Below, piece after piece: positions 24,984 through 33,188 of a stretch of 64,000 nucleotides of DNA (position 1 is the stretch's first letter; every line of letters starts with the position of its first letter). The notes under the pieces were generated by a model. The model ran no database searches, had not been told where the DNA came from, and was given only the letters and a program-made list of their open reading frames with translations. The DNA is from Nocardia carnea NBRC 14403 (GTDB lineage: Bacteria; Actinomycetota; Actinomycetes; Mycobacteriales; Mycobacteriaceae). The stretch is taken from NCBI RefSeq assembly GCF_000308515.1, contig NZ_BAFV01000053.1, positions 62,001-126,000 on the forward strand, in the 5' to 3' direction. A program made the position numbers and the translations under genes.

Positions 24984-25029
24984 GGAGCATGCGCTCCGCT
25001 TTGTGTTAACTTAGAGGAGCAAATGCTCC
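24984..25029. promoter_or_regulatory. Two related palindromes, likely TetR operators
   Basis: GGAGCATGCGCTCC at 24984-24997 and GGAGCAAATGCTCC at 25016-25029 are both inverted repeats built on GGAGC/GCTCC, 18 bases apart, between the divergent tetR (24959) and the DUF385 gene. The second covers ATG 25023, which argues for the downstream GTG start of that gene. Confidence 0.6.
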
Positions 25030-25049
25030 GGATAGTGAAAAGGGATGCC

Positions 25050-25580
25050 GTGTCCGATCCGTCCACGACCGCCGCCGCCCACGAGGCCGAGAACCCCGAC
25101 ATCAACAGCTGGAACGCCCGGATCATCGCCGAGGTCCGGGCGAACGCCGGATATGCGGCATGGAGCAGCGAGGCGGAATTCGCTGCAGGCCGACCCGTCC
25201 CACCCCGCATCCCTGGCTCCGGCGAGGGCATGCCGCTCATCCTGGTACACCACATCGGGGCCAAGACCGGTCGTGCACGGATCAGCCCCTTGTTCTATCT
25301 ACCGGTCGGCGACAACTGGGCCGTCTTCGGCACCCATGGCGGCAGCCCGCACCATCCGGCGTGGTATCGCAATCTCATGGCGAACCCGCGGGTCACCGTC
25401 GAGGCGGGCAGGGAAACAGTGCCGGCCGTGGCCCGGCTCGCGGAAGGCGCGGAGCGCGAGCGGATCTGGGCCGAAGAGATAGCGCTCGTCCCGAAGTTCG
25501 CCGAGTTCGAAGCAGCCGCCGGCCGGCAGATTCCGGTCGTCGTGCTGGAGCGAGCCCCGGAGAACGAAGTGCATGAGTAG
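25050..25580 (+). CDS. Nitroreductase family deazaflavin-dependent oxidoreductase (DUF385)
   Basis: A 176-residue protein of the F420H2-dependent Ddn-like family. The split-barrel core is visible as MPLILVHHIGAKTGRARISP followed by LFYLPVGDNWAVFGTHGG, and NPRVTVEAG is also a typical family stretch. These enzymes use the deazaflavin cofactor F420 to reduce quinones, nitro compounds and other electrophiles. I start at GTG 25050 (AAAAGGG upstream). ATG 25023 is in frame and would add nine residues but lies inside a probable operator. Control by the divergent TetR suggests an inducible detoxification enzyme. Confidence 0.85.
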   Translation: MSDPSTTAAAHEAENPDINSWNARIIAEVRANAGYAAWSSEAEFAAGRPVPPRIPGSGEGMPLILVHHIGAKTGRARISPLFYLPVGDNWAVFGTHGGSPHHPAWYRNLMANPRVTVEAGRETVPAVARLAEGAERERIWAEEIALVPKFAEFEAAAGRQIPVVVLERAPENEVHE

Positions 25581-25794
25581 ACCGAAATCAGCGGCCCGTT
25601 CGCATCCTCGAGCCGACGCTCGGGATCGGCACGAGCGCCCGTGCGGCTGACACGCCCGGCCAATGAAACACGCTCTTCAGTGACGTCAGATTTCGCCGAT
25701 TCCACTGGATCTCAGCTTCGCCACCCGGCATCAGAACACACCGACAAACGACGACCGAATTCACCACCCTAGCCAAGACACCATCTCCCGTCGT

Positions 25795-25826
25795 ACTGCG
25801 GTGCTACACCGATGTCGTACCGCAGT
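25795..25826. promoter_or_regulatory. Inverted repeat upstream of serine hydrolase
   Basis: ACTGCGGT (25795-25802) and ACCGCAGT (25819-25826) are exact inverted arms with a 16-base spacer, about 40 bases before the start at 25866. The wider sequence also contains a near-direct repeat (GTCGTACTGCGG / GTCGTACCGCAG). It is a possible operator, and no regulator gene is adjacent. Confidence 0.35.
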
Positions 25827-25865
25827 CCGGTGCACATGCCGGTGGGAGTTTCCTACCGTCGATTC

Positions 25866-26993
25866 ATGCGTATACAGGCTGTCGCCGCCTCGTTCTGTAC
25901 CGCCGCGGTGTTGCTCACCGCCTGCGGCACGGCCGGGGAACACTCCACTGCACCTCTCGTATCCGCCGCGCGCGTGCACAGGGTGCAGGCAGACCTCGAT
26001 TCAGCGGTCGGTTCAGGTGCTGTCGGTGCCATTGCCACACTCACCGAAGGGGACTCCGAAACGGTATCGACCTCAGGAGTCGCCGATATCAGCACCCGAT
26101 CGCCGATCCCTGCCGACCGTCCGCAGCACGTGCGGGTCGGCAGCGTCACCAAAACATTCACCGCCGCAGTCGTGTTGCAACTGGCGGCGGAACACAAAGT
26201 CGATCTCGACCGTCCGATCGACACCTACCTGCCCGGCCTGTTCACCGGCACCGGCGTGAACGGACAGGCCATCACCGTCCGTCAGATCCTCGGCCACCGA
26301 AGTGGACTGCCCGAACTGACCGGTTCTCCTGGAGAGAGCGAATACAGCGCCGCGCACGATGGCCGCACTTTCGCCCCGGATCAGGTGATTACGCTGGCGT
26401 TGCGCAATCCCGCACAGTTCGCCCCCGGCGCACGGTTCGAATACACCAACACCAACTACCTCGTCGCCGGCCGCCTGATCGAGGTGGTGACAGGCCACCG
26501 CTACAGTGATGAGCTGCGCGACCGCATTACCGCGCCGCTGAACCTGTCCGATACTTATCTGCCGGCTGCCGGTGACACCGATCTGCGGGAACCACACCCC
26601 ATCGGCTACCGGACCCTCGATGGCGTACTCACAGATGTCACCCATATCGAGCCGTCGCTGCCGTGGAGTGCGGGCGCACTCGTCAGCACCGGTGCCGATC
26701 TGAACCGTTTCTACACCGCCCTGTCGGCCGGGCAAGTTGTGCCGCAGCCTCAATTGCAGCAGATGCTGGACGGTGTGGATATGGGCACCGGTGACGGCAT
26801 GTTCTACGGTCTCGGCCTCGGATACACCCAGCTACCGTGCGGGGCGCAATTCATCGGGCACAACGGTGGGATCTTCGGCTTCTCCGCGATCACCGGCGCC
26901 ACCTCGGCCGGGCGGGCGGTCACCCTCTCTTACACCGGGACACCCGCCGACACCGATAGCCGCAGCCTGCTCACCCGCGCCCTGTGCGACTGA
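25866..26993 (+). CDS. Serine hydrolase lipoprotein (beta-lactamase / D-Ala-D-Ala carboxypeptidase-like)
   Basis: A 375-residue exported protein. MRIQAVAASFCTAAVLLTAC is a lipoprotein signal with lipobox LTAC. The penicillin-recognising fold shows SVTK (S-x-x-K, in RVGSVTKTFTAAVVLQ), YTNTNY (Y-x-N) and GHNGGIFGF (H-x-G). This set fits D,D-carboxypeptidases and class C-related esterases such as those of Streptomyces R61 type. It probably acts on peptidoglycan stem peptides or small esters outside the membrane. The start is ATG 25866, because the upstream extension lacks the signal-peptide pattern. Confidence 0.88.
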   Translation: MRIQAVAASFCTAAVLLTACGTAGEHSTAPLVSAARVHRVQADLDSAVGSGAVGAIATLTEGDSETVSTSGVADISTRSPIPADRPQHVRVGSVTKTFTAAVVLQLAAEHKVDLDRPIDTYLPGLFTGTGVNGQAITVRQILGHRSGLPELTGSPGESEYSAAHDGRTFAPDQVITLALRNPAQFAPGARFEYTNTNYLVAGRLIEVVTGHRYSDELRDRITAPLNLSDTYLPAAGDTDLREPHPIGYRTLDGVLTDVTHIEPSLPWSAGALVSTGADLNRFYTALSAGQVVPQPQLQQMLDGVDMGTGDGMFYGLGLGYTQLPCGAQFIGHNGGIFGFSAITGATSAGRAVTLSYTGTPADTDSRSLLTRALCD

Positions 26994-27170
26994 CGCGGAG
27001 TGGAGGACGTTGCGGCGCCTGCTGTGGTCGCCCCGCCTGACGGTCGGACAAGACCGGAGCGCCGCCCCCGCAGGTGTCGAAGTCGATGACCGCGCGGTGT
27101 TTTCGATCGGGAGCCCTCGGCAGCATGATCCCGCGTGCCGGGGGCCCCGGCCTCCCATCCCGATCGGAGG

Positions 27171-27608
27171 TCAGTGCGAATGAACCTGTGAGTGAGCCTC
27201 TTCGAGAGAAGATCCCGCCAGAAGCGCCGCGACCCCGCTGGTGAATTTGGGGCACTCGACGATGTCCTGATGTGTGCAGGCCAGACCATGGGCCAGGGCG
27301 GTGCGCGCCGCCATGGCCTGGGCGATCTGTTGATCCAGCTCGTCGAGCTTGTATTGGTACAGTTCCCGCCACCCGGCGTCGGCCACCGAACCGGAAGCGA
27401 TGAACGCTTTGATCTCCCGCAATGTGAAGCCAACTTTTTGGAGCGCCACGACCACACTCACCAGCCCGACCGCCGATGGCGGATAACGCCGTTGACCCGC
27501 AACCCGGGCCGGCGCCGGGAACAGGCCCAGCCCCTCCCAGTAGCGCAGCGCCGAGGTGGCGACCCCGGTACGGCTCGCCAGCTCACCGATAGTCAACTGG
27601 TCACTCAT
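27171..27608 (-). CDS. MerR-family transcriptional regulator
   Basis: A 145-residue regulator. Residues 4-72 are the MerR winged helix (LTIGELASRTGVATSALRYW, then RRYPPSAVGLVSVVVALQKV). A dimerisation coiled coil follows (ELYQYKLDELDQQIAQAMAA), and the C-terminal ACTHQDIVECPKF contains two cysteines, CTHQDIVEC. This spacing resembles SoxR/CueR-type sensors and suggests metal or redox sensing (inference). The start is ATG 27608. A near-perfect palindrome lies between it and the divergent methyltransferase. Confidence 0.87.
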   Translation of the reverse strand: MSDQLTIGELASRTGVATSALRYWEGLGLFPAPARVAGQRRYPPSAVGLVSVVVALQKVGFTLREIKAFIASGSVADAGWRELYQYKLDELDQQIAQAMAARTALAHGLACTHQDIVECPKFTSGVAALLAGSSLEEAHSQVHSH

Positions 27609-27609
27609 T

Positions 27610-27633
27610 CGACTTCGAGCGTACTTGAAGTCG
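27610..27633. promoter_or_regulatory. MerR-type operator
   Basis: CGACTTCGAG-CGTA-CTTGAAGTCG: inverted 10-base arms with one mismatch and a 4-base spacer, immediately upstream of merR (27608) and 14 bases before the methyltransferase ATG (27647). Its form matches SoxR/MerR promoter dyads. Confidence 0.65.
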
Positions 27634-27646
27634 TTGACTCGCGACC

Positions 27647-28306
27647 ATGCCGACACCAGCGAAAGCTATTCCTCAACGCGCGATCAGGTACTCGGTGCGC
27701 CAGGCTCGTCATCCTCGAGGCGTCGTCGGGTGGATGAGCGGCTGGATGTTCGCTCTTCGCCCCTCCAACCGGCAGCGCAACGTCTGGGCAGTGTCGTTGC
27801 TCGACGTACAGCCCACCGATCGGGTGCTCGAGATCGGTTTCGGCCCCGGCCTCGCGATCGCCGAATTCGCCGGCCGCGCCACCCGAGGCCACGTCTTCGG
27901 ACTCGACCACTCCCGAGCCATGGTCCGGCATGCCACCCGCCGCAATGCCGACGCCGTCCGCGCCGGCCGCGTGTATCTCACGCACGCCTCGGTGGAGCGG
28001 TCGCCGAGCTTCGGCGATCCGCTCGATGCCATCCTTGCCGTCAACTCTGTCGGGTTCTGGCCCGATCCGGTGGAGCGGCTTCGCGAACTGCGCCGCCTGC
28101 TCCGCCCCGCAGGACGCATCGCGCTCGTCAGCCAGCCCCGCTGCCCCGGCGCCACCCGGGACACCACGATCCGAGCAGCCCAAGAGCTCCAGGACTTGCT
28201 CACCCACGCGGGCTTCACCCATTTCCGAGTCGAAACCCTCGACCTCGACCCTCCCGTTGCCTGTGTACTCGCCACCAACCCGATCGACACCGCCGACGGA
28301 CGCTAG
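27647..28306 (+). CDS. Class I SAM-dependent methyltransferase
   Basis: A 219-residue enzyme with SAM-binding motif I VLEIGFGPGLAIAEFA, motif II HVFGLDHSRAMVRHA, and a post-motif strand DAILAVNSVGFWPD. The methyl acceptor cannot be read from the sequence; methyltransferase type-11 relatives act on small molecules, lipids or quinones. It starts at ATG 27647, divergent from merR. Control by a MerR regulator suggests a stress- or metalloid-related role. Confidence 0.85.
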   Translation: MPTPAKAIPQRAIRYSVRQARHPRGVVGWMSGWMFALRPSNRQRNVWAVSLLDVQPTDRVLEIGFGPGLAIAEFAGRATRGHVFGLDHSRAMVRHATRRNADAVRAGRVYLTHASVERSPSFGDPLDAILAVNSVGFWPDPVERLRELRRLLRPAGRIALVSQPRCPGATRDTTIRAAQELQDLLTHAGFTHFRVETLDLDPPVACVLATNPIDTADGR

Positions 28307-28319
28307 AAATCGCGGGTTG

Positions 28320-29786
28320 TCATCGCCCGTACTTATCGATCCGGACGGCAGTGCGATACGAGACCCAGCGCCCCGTCGCACGCGCCGAGGCACAGACCAA
28401 GCCGAGAGCCGACACGACTCCGGGCGGCCCGAAAAATACTGTGCTGGGCAGAACTCCGAGCCCGCCGATGACGGCAGTCAAGTACGCACCGAAGCAGAAC
28501 AGTGTGCCGAGGATCGAGCAGATGATGGTCAGCACTCGACCGACTTTACGGCCCGCAAGCAGCATGGAACCGGCAGCGTTCCACAGGAGCGTCAGCATCA
28601 TGAGGAAGACGATCAGTAGCGCTAGAAAGGCCAACTTACTGCCCGTTCGAACCGATTCCCAGTTGACGATCGTCATACCGAAGAAGAAAAGGACAGTACC
28701 TGTGAGAACCAGCCCGATGGCAAGTGTCGTGATGCCCGCAGTGAGGGCTGTACCCTTCGGCGGTGCCGGACCGAAGAGCACTTCGGGGTCATCAATATCG
28801 TCCCCGTAGGGTTCCGGCTGCGCAGTGGGCGTATGCCATGACTGGGGTCCGACTCCCATGTACGGCCGGGGCGGATCGGGCACGACGTTGCCGTTCGGAT
28901 GCATATTCAGCGCGGTCGGCGCCGAACGTGCGAGATCTGCCGCGATATGCCGGCCTTCGAGCGCAGCCATTGCCGCAGCGGTGAATTCGCCGCAGGTGGC
29001 GAACCGCTCTTGACGCTTCTTGGCCATTGCCCGTTCCACCACTGCGTTTATGGCCGTGGGTAGATCGGCGCGGAATCCGGTCAGCTGCGGTACCGGCTGC
29101 GCGATATGCCCCATGACGACCTGGCCCGGATTCGTCGACGCAAATGGCGGCTGCCCGGCGAGCATCGCGAACAACGTGCATGCCAGCGAGTATTGGTCGG
29201 TGCGATGGTCCACGTCTTCACCGGACAACTGTTCCGGCGACCCGTAGGCGAGGGTCGCGGTGAAGGTTCCGGTGGCTGTGATCTTCGTATTGTTCGCATC
29301 GGTTAGTCGCGCAATACCGAAATCGGTGAGTACCGCGTGTGCTTCGCGAAAATCATCGGCTTCGGCGATCAAAATATTGGCCGGTTTGATATCGCGGTGC
29401 AGTACTCCGCGGCTGTGCGCATAGTCCAGCGCCGAAGCAGTTCCGGACAGCAGCCGCACCACTGTCGCGGGCGGGCGATCCGCGGATTTCCACGATGCCG
29501 CATCGGTGCCACGGATGTACTGCATGGCAATCCACAGGTGACCGTCGTCGGCTCCCCGGTCGAACACTCCCACTATCCCGGGATGTTCCAGGTGGGCGAC
29601 GACATCGGCCTCGCGCTCGAAACGCCGGACCAGTTCAGGATCGGTGGAGACTTCCCGGTTCAACAGCTTCAGCGCAACATTGCGCGGCAAACGTGGGTGC
29701 CGGGCCAGATAAACGGTCCCCATCCCGCCCTGGCCAAGAACCCCCTCCACCTGGTAACCGGCAAAGGTGACACCCGCCCCCAACAT
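28320..29786 (-). CDS. Serine/threonine protein kinase with C-terminal four-helix membrane domain
   Basis: A 488-residue kinase. It has the glycine loop GQGGMGTVYLARH, catalytic loop GVLHRDIKPANILI, DFGIAR and SPEQ (in place of APE). The kinase domain spans residues 8-265, followed by a proline-rich linker with DDIDDPEVLFGPAPPKG. Residues 350-470 hold four hydrophobic segments (LTAGITTLAIGLVLTGTVLF first, ILGTLFCFGAYLTAVIGGLG later) with no extracellular sensor domain, unlike PknB. The start is ATG 29786, with GAGGGAG upstream. It lies at the edge of the ESX neighbourhood, where kinases often control secretion or effector expression (context only). Confidence 0.87.
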   Translation of the reverse strand: MLGAGVTFAGYQVEGVLGQGGMGTVYLARHPRLPRNVALKLLNREVSTDPELVRRFEREADVVAHLEHPGIVGVFDRGADDGHLWIAMQYIRGTDAASWKSADRPPATVVRLLSGTASALDYAHSRGVLHRDIKPANILIAEADDFREAHAVLTDFGIARLTDANNTKITATGTFTATLAYGSPEQLSGEDVDHRTDQYSLACTLFAMLAGQPPFASTNPGQVVMGHIAQPVPQLTGFRADLPTAINAVVERAMAKKRQERFATCGEFTAAAMAALEGRHIAADLARSAPTALNMHPNGNVVPDPPRPYMGVGPQSWHTPTAQPEPYGDDIDDPEVLFGPAPPKGTALTAGITTLAIGLVLTGTVLFFFGMTIVNWESVRTGSKLAFLALLIVFLMMLTLLWNAAGSMLLAGRKVGRVLTIICSILGTLFCFGAYLTAVIGGLGVLPSTVFFGPPGVVSALGLVCASARATGRWVSYRTAVRIDKYGR

Positions 29787-29951
29787 CACGACTCCCTCTG
29801 TCACCGGCAAACGTGCCGACGGTACCGCACGGGCGCGCCACCAGCCACGGCAGGACTTCGAGTGGTGCAAGCAAGCGAGGCGCACAACAGAGCCACGCCC
29901 CCAGTCGGCTCACGGCAGACACATCCGGTGTAGCAGACAGGCCGACGCTGA

Positions 29952-30161
29952 TCAGTGCGAATGTGGGTGCCCCTCGTTATTCTTCACTCGGGCGGTGAAG
30001 GCTGTCCATTCTGACTGGTTGAATGCCAGCGCGGGCCCGTCGGGGTCCTTGGAATCGCGAACACCCACAAGTCCCGCGTCGAGCCATGCAACTTCTAGGC
30101 AGTCCCCACCGCTCCCGCTGTGTGATGACTTGAACCACTCCGCATTCGATAGATCGTTCAT
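29952..30161 (-). CDS. DUF397 protein
   Basis: A 69-residue protein with the DUF397 hallmark WFKSSHSGSGGDCLEVAWLD and VRDSKDPDGPALAF. Its start overlaps the stop of the XRE regulator by four bases. DUF397 proteins almost always accompany an XRE-DUF5753 regulator. They are thought to work as a pair in developmental or toxin-antitoxin-like control (Scr1/BldB-type), though the mechanism is unsettled. Confidence 0.9.
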   Translation of the reverse strand: MNDLSNAEWFKSSHSGSGGDCLEVAWLDAGLVGVRDSKDPDGPALAFNQSEWTAFTARVKNNEGHPHSH

Positions 30162-31036
30162 GACTGTTCGTATCTCCTTGCTATCTTCCGGATCCGATCC
30201 CGCGAGCTCACTTCGTCCAGGGCCGCCGACCGCAGCGTGTCGTACAGCGTCCGGAACCGTTCGACATCGTCGTTGTCTTCAAAAGTCATCGAGCCGATGG
30301 CGCCCTCGGTGTGCACTACAGAAGGCTCACTATCCGGGAAGTCGAGCACGATGAACGGCGGGATTACGTGTCCGGTCGGGAGACCCGCACTGAATGGCAC
30401 GATTCGGACCACAATATTCTCGTGCGTGCTCGTATCTGCCATATGCCGACACTGCGCGGCCATGATGCGATTTGAGCCGACCACCGTGTGCAGAGCACCT
30501 TCGTGCAGCAAGAACTCGAGATCTACCTTCCAACGCCGCTGCACGAGTCGCGCCCGTCGCTGGATTCGCATCTCAACCCACTGCCCGACCTCCGATTCCG
30601 GAGCGTCCGGTGCGGAAGCGCGGTAGATAGCCTTCGCGTAATCGGGCGTTTGCAGAAGTCCTGGAGTCAGCAGTGGTTGAAAGAACCGGAACTCCGTGGC
30701 ATAAGACTCGAGTTCCAGGTATGAACTGAAGCCCTCGTGGAGGAAGTGCCGGTAATTCTGCCACCAAACCTTCGTATTCGATTCGGCCGCGACTCTCATC
30801 AAGTATTCGGTCCGCTCCTGTGCCAAGCAGTAATAACGGCAGAGGTATTCGACCTCCCGGACCTTGATCTTCTCGTACTGCCCCAGCTCGATCCGGCTGA
30901 GCGTCGCCCGGCTGAACTCGGTCTCCCGCGCCACCTGGTCCAGCGTGGATCCGAGCGCATGGCGGGCATCACGCAAAGCCCGCCCGAGTTGCCGCCGCGG
31001 CAGTGTGGTGCCGCTGAGATCCGCCTTGCTCGGCAT
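30158..31036 (-). CDS. Helix-turn-helix regulator with DUF5753 (Scr1-type)
   Basis: A 292-residue protein. Residues 15-70 are an XRE helix-turn-helix (LGRALRDARHALGSTLDQVA, then RETEFSRATLSRIELGQYEK). Residues 110-285 are DUF5753, a sensor or effector domain (LTPGLLQTPDYAKAIYRA is its signature). The start ATG 31036 has a GGGGAGG site, and the frame upstream of it is not protein-like. It is coupled to the DUF397 gene. It is divergent from the two unknown genes at 31241-32208, which it may control. Confidence 0.9.
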   Translation of the reverse strand: MPSKADLSGTTLPRRQLGRALRDARHALGSTLDQVARETEFSRATLSRIELGQYEKIKVREVEYLCRYYCLAQERTEYLMRVAAESNTKVWWQNYRHFLHEGFSSYLELESYATEFRFFQPLLTPGLLQTPDYAKAIYRASAPDAPESEVGQWVEMRIQRRARLVQRRWKVDLEFLLHEGALHTVVGSNRIMAAQCRHMADTSTHENIVVRIVPFSAGLPTGHVIPPFIVLDFPDSEPSVVHTEGAIGSMTFEDNDDVERFRTLYDTLRSAALDEVSSRDRIRKIARRYEQS

Positions 31037-31240
31037 AGCGCCTCCCCTGTTTCTCAATGGAATCGCTCGGCGTTTCTCAGGTCGAGAATCATCGTAGGCG
31101 TGCCCTGGGAGTCGTGCTGGGCAGATACACCAAACCTGCGAAGGCCCCTCATCGAGATAATCCAAGCCTCTGACGTGCAGCAACATAACCACATGCCCGA
31201 GAGACACGGAAGCCGTTGGCGCAAAGGAGCATTACCGCGG

Positions 31241-31624
31241 ATGGTTAGCACAGGCCGAGCGAACCGGACCTGGTTCGGCATCGCGAATGGGTCAGCGGCC
31301 CCAGCGCACGCCGACACTCCGCACAGTGGCGCCTTCGCCGACCGGCCGATAGCAAAACTCCCGAAGGCGTCAAGTCCGGCGAATCAGGACACCCGGTACA
31401 CCGAGGTCGACGGCTGGTCGGCCGCATGGCGCTGCGATCGCGAGAATATCCGCATCCTCCAGGTGCGCTTGGCGTCCGGCGCTCCGGTCGAGCTCTCGAC
31501 AGTCGGCGCGTACGTCCCGGACTTGGCCGAAATGCGTGAGCGATTCCCCGAGCACACCCGCTTGTGGGATGCGATCCGCCACGAGTTCTGGGCGAATGCC
31601 ATACCGGAGGGACGCACCGGATGA
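31241..31624 (+). CDS. Hypothetical protein
   Basis: A 127-residue protein. The N-terminal 45 residues are Ala/Pro-rich and poorly structured, whereas residues 50-120 look folded (WSAAWRCDRENIRILQVRLA, GAYVPDLAEMRERFPEHTRL). ATG 31241 is preceded by AAAGGAG about 11 bases upstream. The gene overlaps the next by four bases (ATGA), so both products probably act together. I do not recognise the family. It is divergent from the XRE-DUF5753 gene. Confidence 0.55.
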   Translation: MVSTGRANRTWFGIANGSAAPAHADTPHSGAFADRPIAKLPKASSPANQDTRYTEVDGWSAAWRCDRENIRILQVRLASGAPVELSTVGAYVPDLAEMRERFPEHTRLWDAIRHEFWANAIPEGRTG

Positions 31625-32208
31625 GCACGATCCAGTATCCGGACGACGAATCCATCGCAGAGATCACCGCGCACTATCTGCTCGCCATGCCGGCCGGGCT
31701 GTTGCCCATGCTGTACGGCTTCCGGTTCGACGGCAGGTCCATCGATACCGATTGTGTACGAGTCGCATGGGATCACGATCGCAAGCCGGAGGACCCCAAC
31801 CCGCTCCACGTGAAAGCTGCCCAACTGCGAACAGTTCTAGGCACCGGCATGTTCGGGTTCGGATTCGTCTTCCCGGTATTCGCCGATCAGCTCGACTCCA
31901 GTGTGCAGAACCGCCATATTCCCCAGCCGGTTCGATCGGCGGCCGAACGGTTACCCGCCGCCGAGGACCTGATCGCGGCCGCCCTCATCGACGCAACCGG
32001 TCGGCAGTGGTGGGCGGTGGTCCCCCGACACGTCCCGAACCTCGAGCCGGTCCTCCTGCACTTGCCCGCGACCGCACCGGAGAACTGGCGGATTCCCGAA
32101 AGCCTCGATGCTTCCCTGTGGACCGCTGCGCTCGCACTCGACGACCGCAACCATGACGCACTGCTGCGCCTTCGCACCACACACCCGGATTCGAGCTCGG
32201 CCCGGTGA
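31621..32208 (+). CDS. Hypothetical protein
   Basis: A 195-residue soluble protein starting MSTIQYPDDESIAEITAHYL. Features are a hydrophobic segment LAMPAGLLPMLYGFRFDG, a motif GMFGFGFVFPVFADQ, and a C-terminal half VRSAAERLPAAEDLIAAALI. No signal peptide or catalytic motif is evident, and I cannot assign a family. It is translationally coupled to the preceding gene, and its position beside the EspG gene suggests, without proof, a link to ESX accessory functions. Confidence 0.55.
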   Translation: MSTIQYPDDESIAEITAHYLLAMPAGLLPMLYGFRFDGRSIDTDCVRVAWDHDRKPEDPNPLHVKAAQLRTVLGTGMFGFGFVFPVFADQLDSSVQNRHIPQPVRSAAERLPAAEDLIAAALIDATGRQWWAVVPRHVPNLEPVLLHLPATAPENWRIPESLDASLWTAALALDDRNHDALLRLRTTHPDSSSAR

Positions 32209-32285
32209 GCGCAGTATCTGAACGGCACCACCGCTCCCCCGCCTACGACAGATTCCGGGCAGCAGAACAAGCGCGTCCGGGCAGC

Positions 32286-33059
32286 TCACCAGGCGTCGGC
32301 GTGCTCCTCTTCCAACCGATTCCAGGCGACGTCCAGCCAGGTGCTGAAATGCTTGGTGAACTCAGCAGGGGTAGCCGGTCGAACCGTCACGTGAGTGCCA
32401 CGATGTTCGGTATAGCGGCCGTCACCGGCGATGTCGTACCACTCCAGTTTGCGAATCGGATCCATAGCGGCGTCGTACCGCCCGATCCGCAAGATTGCGC
32501 ATCCGCCACCATCGGCTTCCCGGCCGAGGAGCCGACGGTAGGCGTCGCGGGCACGGGTCCGGCGGGGATCTTCGAACTGTTCCGTACGTTTTTCGAGATC
32601 ACCAGGATGGAAGGTCGCCGGTGCTGCGGACCCGGGTGTGCAGCCGGGAAGGGCGGCAACCAGGCGGGCCGCCAAATTCTCCGGGCGGAACAACCGCACC
32701 TGGATCGAACCGAAATCGTCTTCGTTACCGGCCTGACTCAGTGTCACGGCATGGGCGTCGGTACGTGCTCCGATGACCCGGTAATTACGCATATCACCAC
32801 GCCCGGTGCTGCGTTTATGCGCCACAGTGCCGCCGAATATCGAAACCTGCATACCGGACGTGCCGAGCGTATCGAGCGCTATCTGGATCGCGGCACGCTC
32901 CTCTCGCGAATACCGTTCCCGCACCGCGAGACGATGTGCCCGGAGTTCGTCGTTGAACTGGAATCGGCTGGTGTAGCGGAGCGGACTGGGGAACCGATCG
33001 TAGGCGTCGCTGAACCACAGCGCCGCGAAATCATCCTGTTCCCAAGTCCACTCGGACAT
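32286..33059 (-). CDS. espG: ESX secretion-associated protein EspG
   Basis: A 257-residue cytoplasmic protein with the EspG pattern: an N-terminal W-x-W-x-x-D-x-A-x-L-W motif (WTWEQDDFAALWFSDAYDRF), PLRYTSRFQFNDE, and later VTLSQAGNEDDFGSIQVRLF. EspG proteins are chaperones that bind the tip of a PE-PPE dimer and keep it soluble until secretion by the ESX membrane machine. The downstream position relative to PPE-like and PE-like genes on the same strand fits this role exactly. The secretion ATPase and membrane components are not in this window. Confidence 0.82.
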   Translation of the reverse strand: MSEWTWEQDDFAALWFSDAYDRFPSPLRYTSRFQFNDELRAHRLAVRERYSREERAAIQIALDTLGTSGMQVSIFGGTVAHKRSTGRGDMRNYRVIGARTDAHAVTLSQAGNEDDFGSIQVRLFRPENLAARLVAALPGCTPGSAAPATFHPGDLEKRTEQFEDPRRTRARDAYRRLLGREADGGGCAILRIGRYDAAMDPIRKLEWYDIAGDGRYTEHRGTHVTVRPATPAEFTKHFSTWLDVAWNRLEEEHADAW

Positions 33060-33188
33060 CTACCGTTCCCTTTACTTGATTCGATGCAACGATTCCGACA
33101 GATGCACGACAACAACGGTGTGCATCCATGCCGGAACGGACACACCCGCTGGCCAACCAATATTCGAACGAGCCGAACAGCGCTGAGC

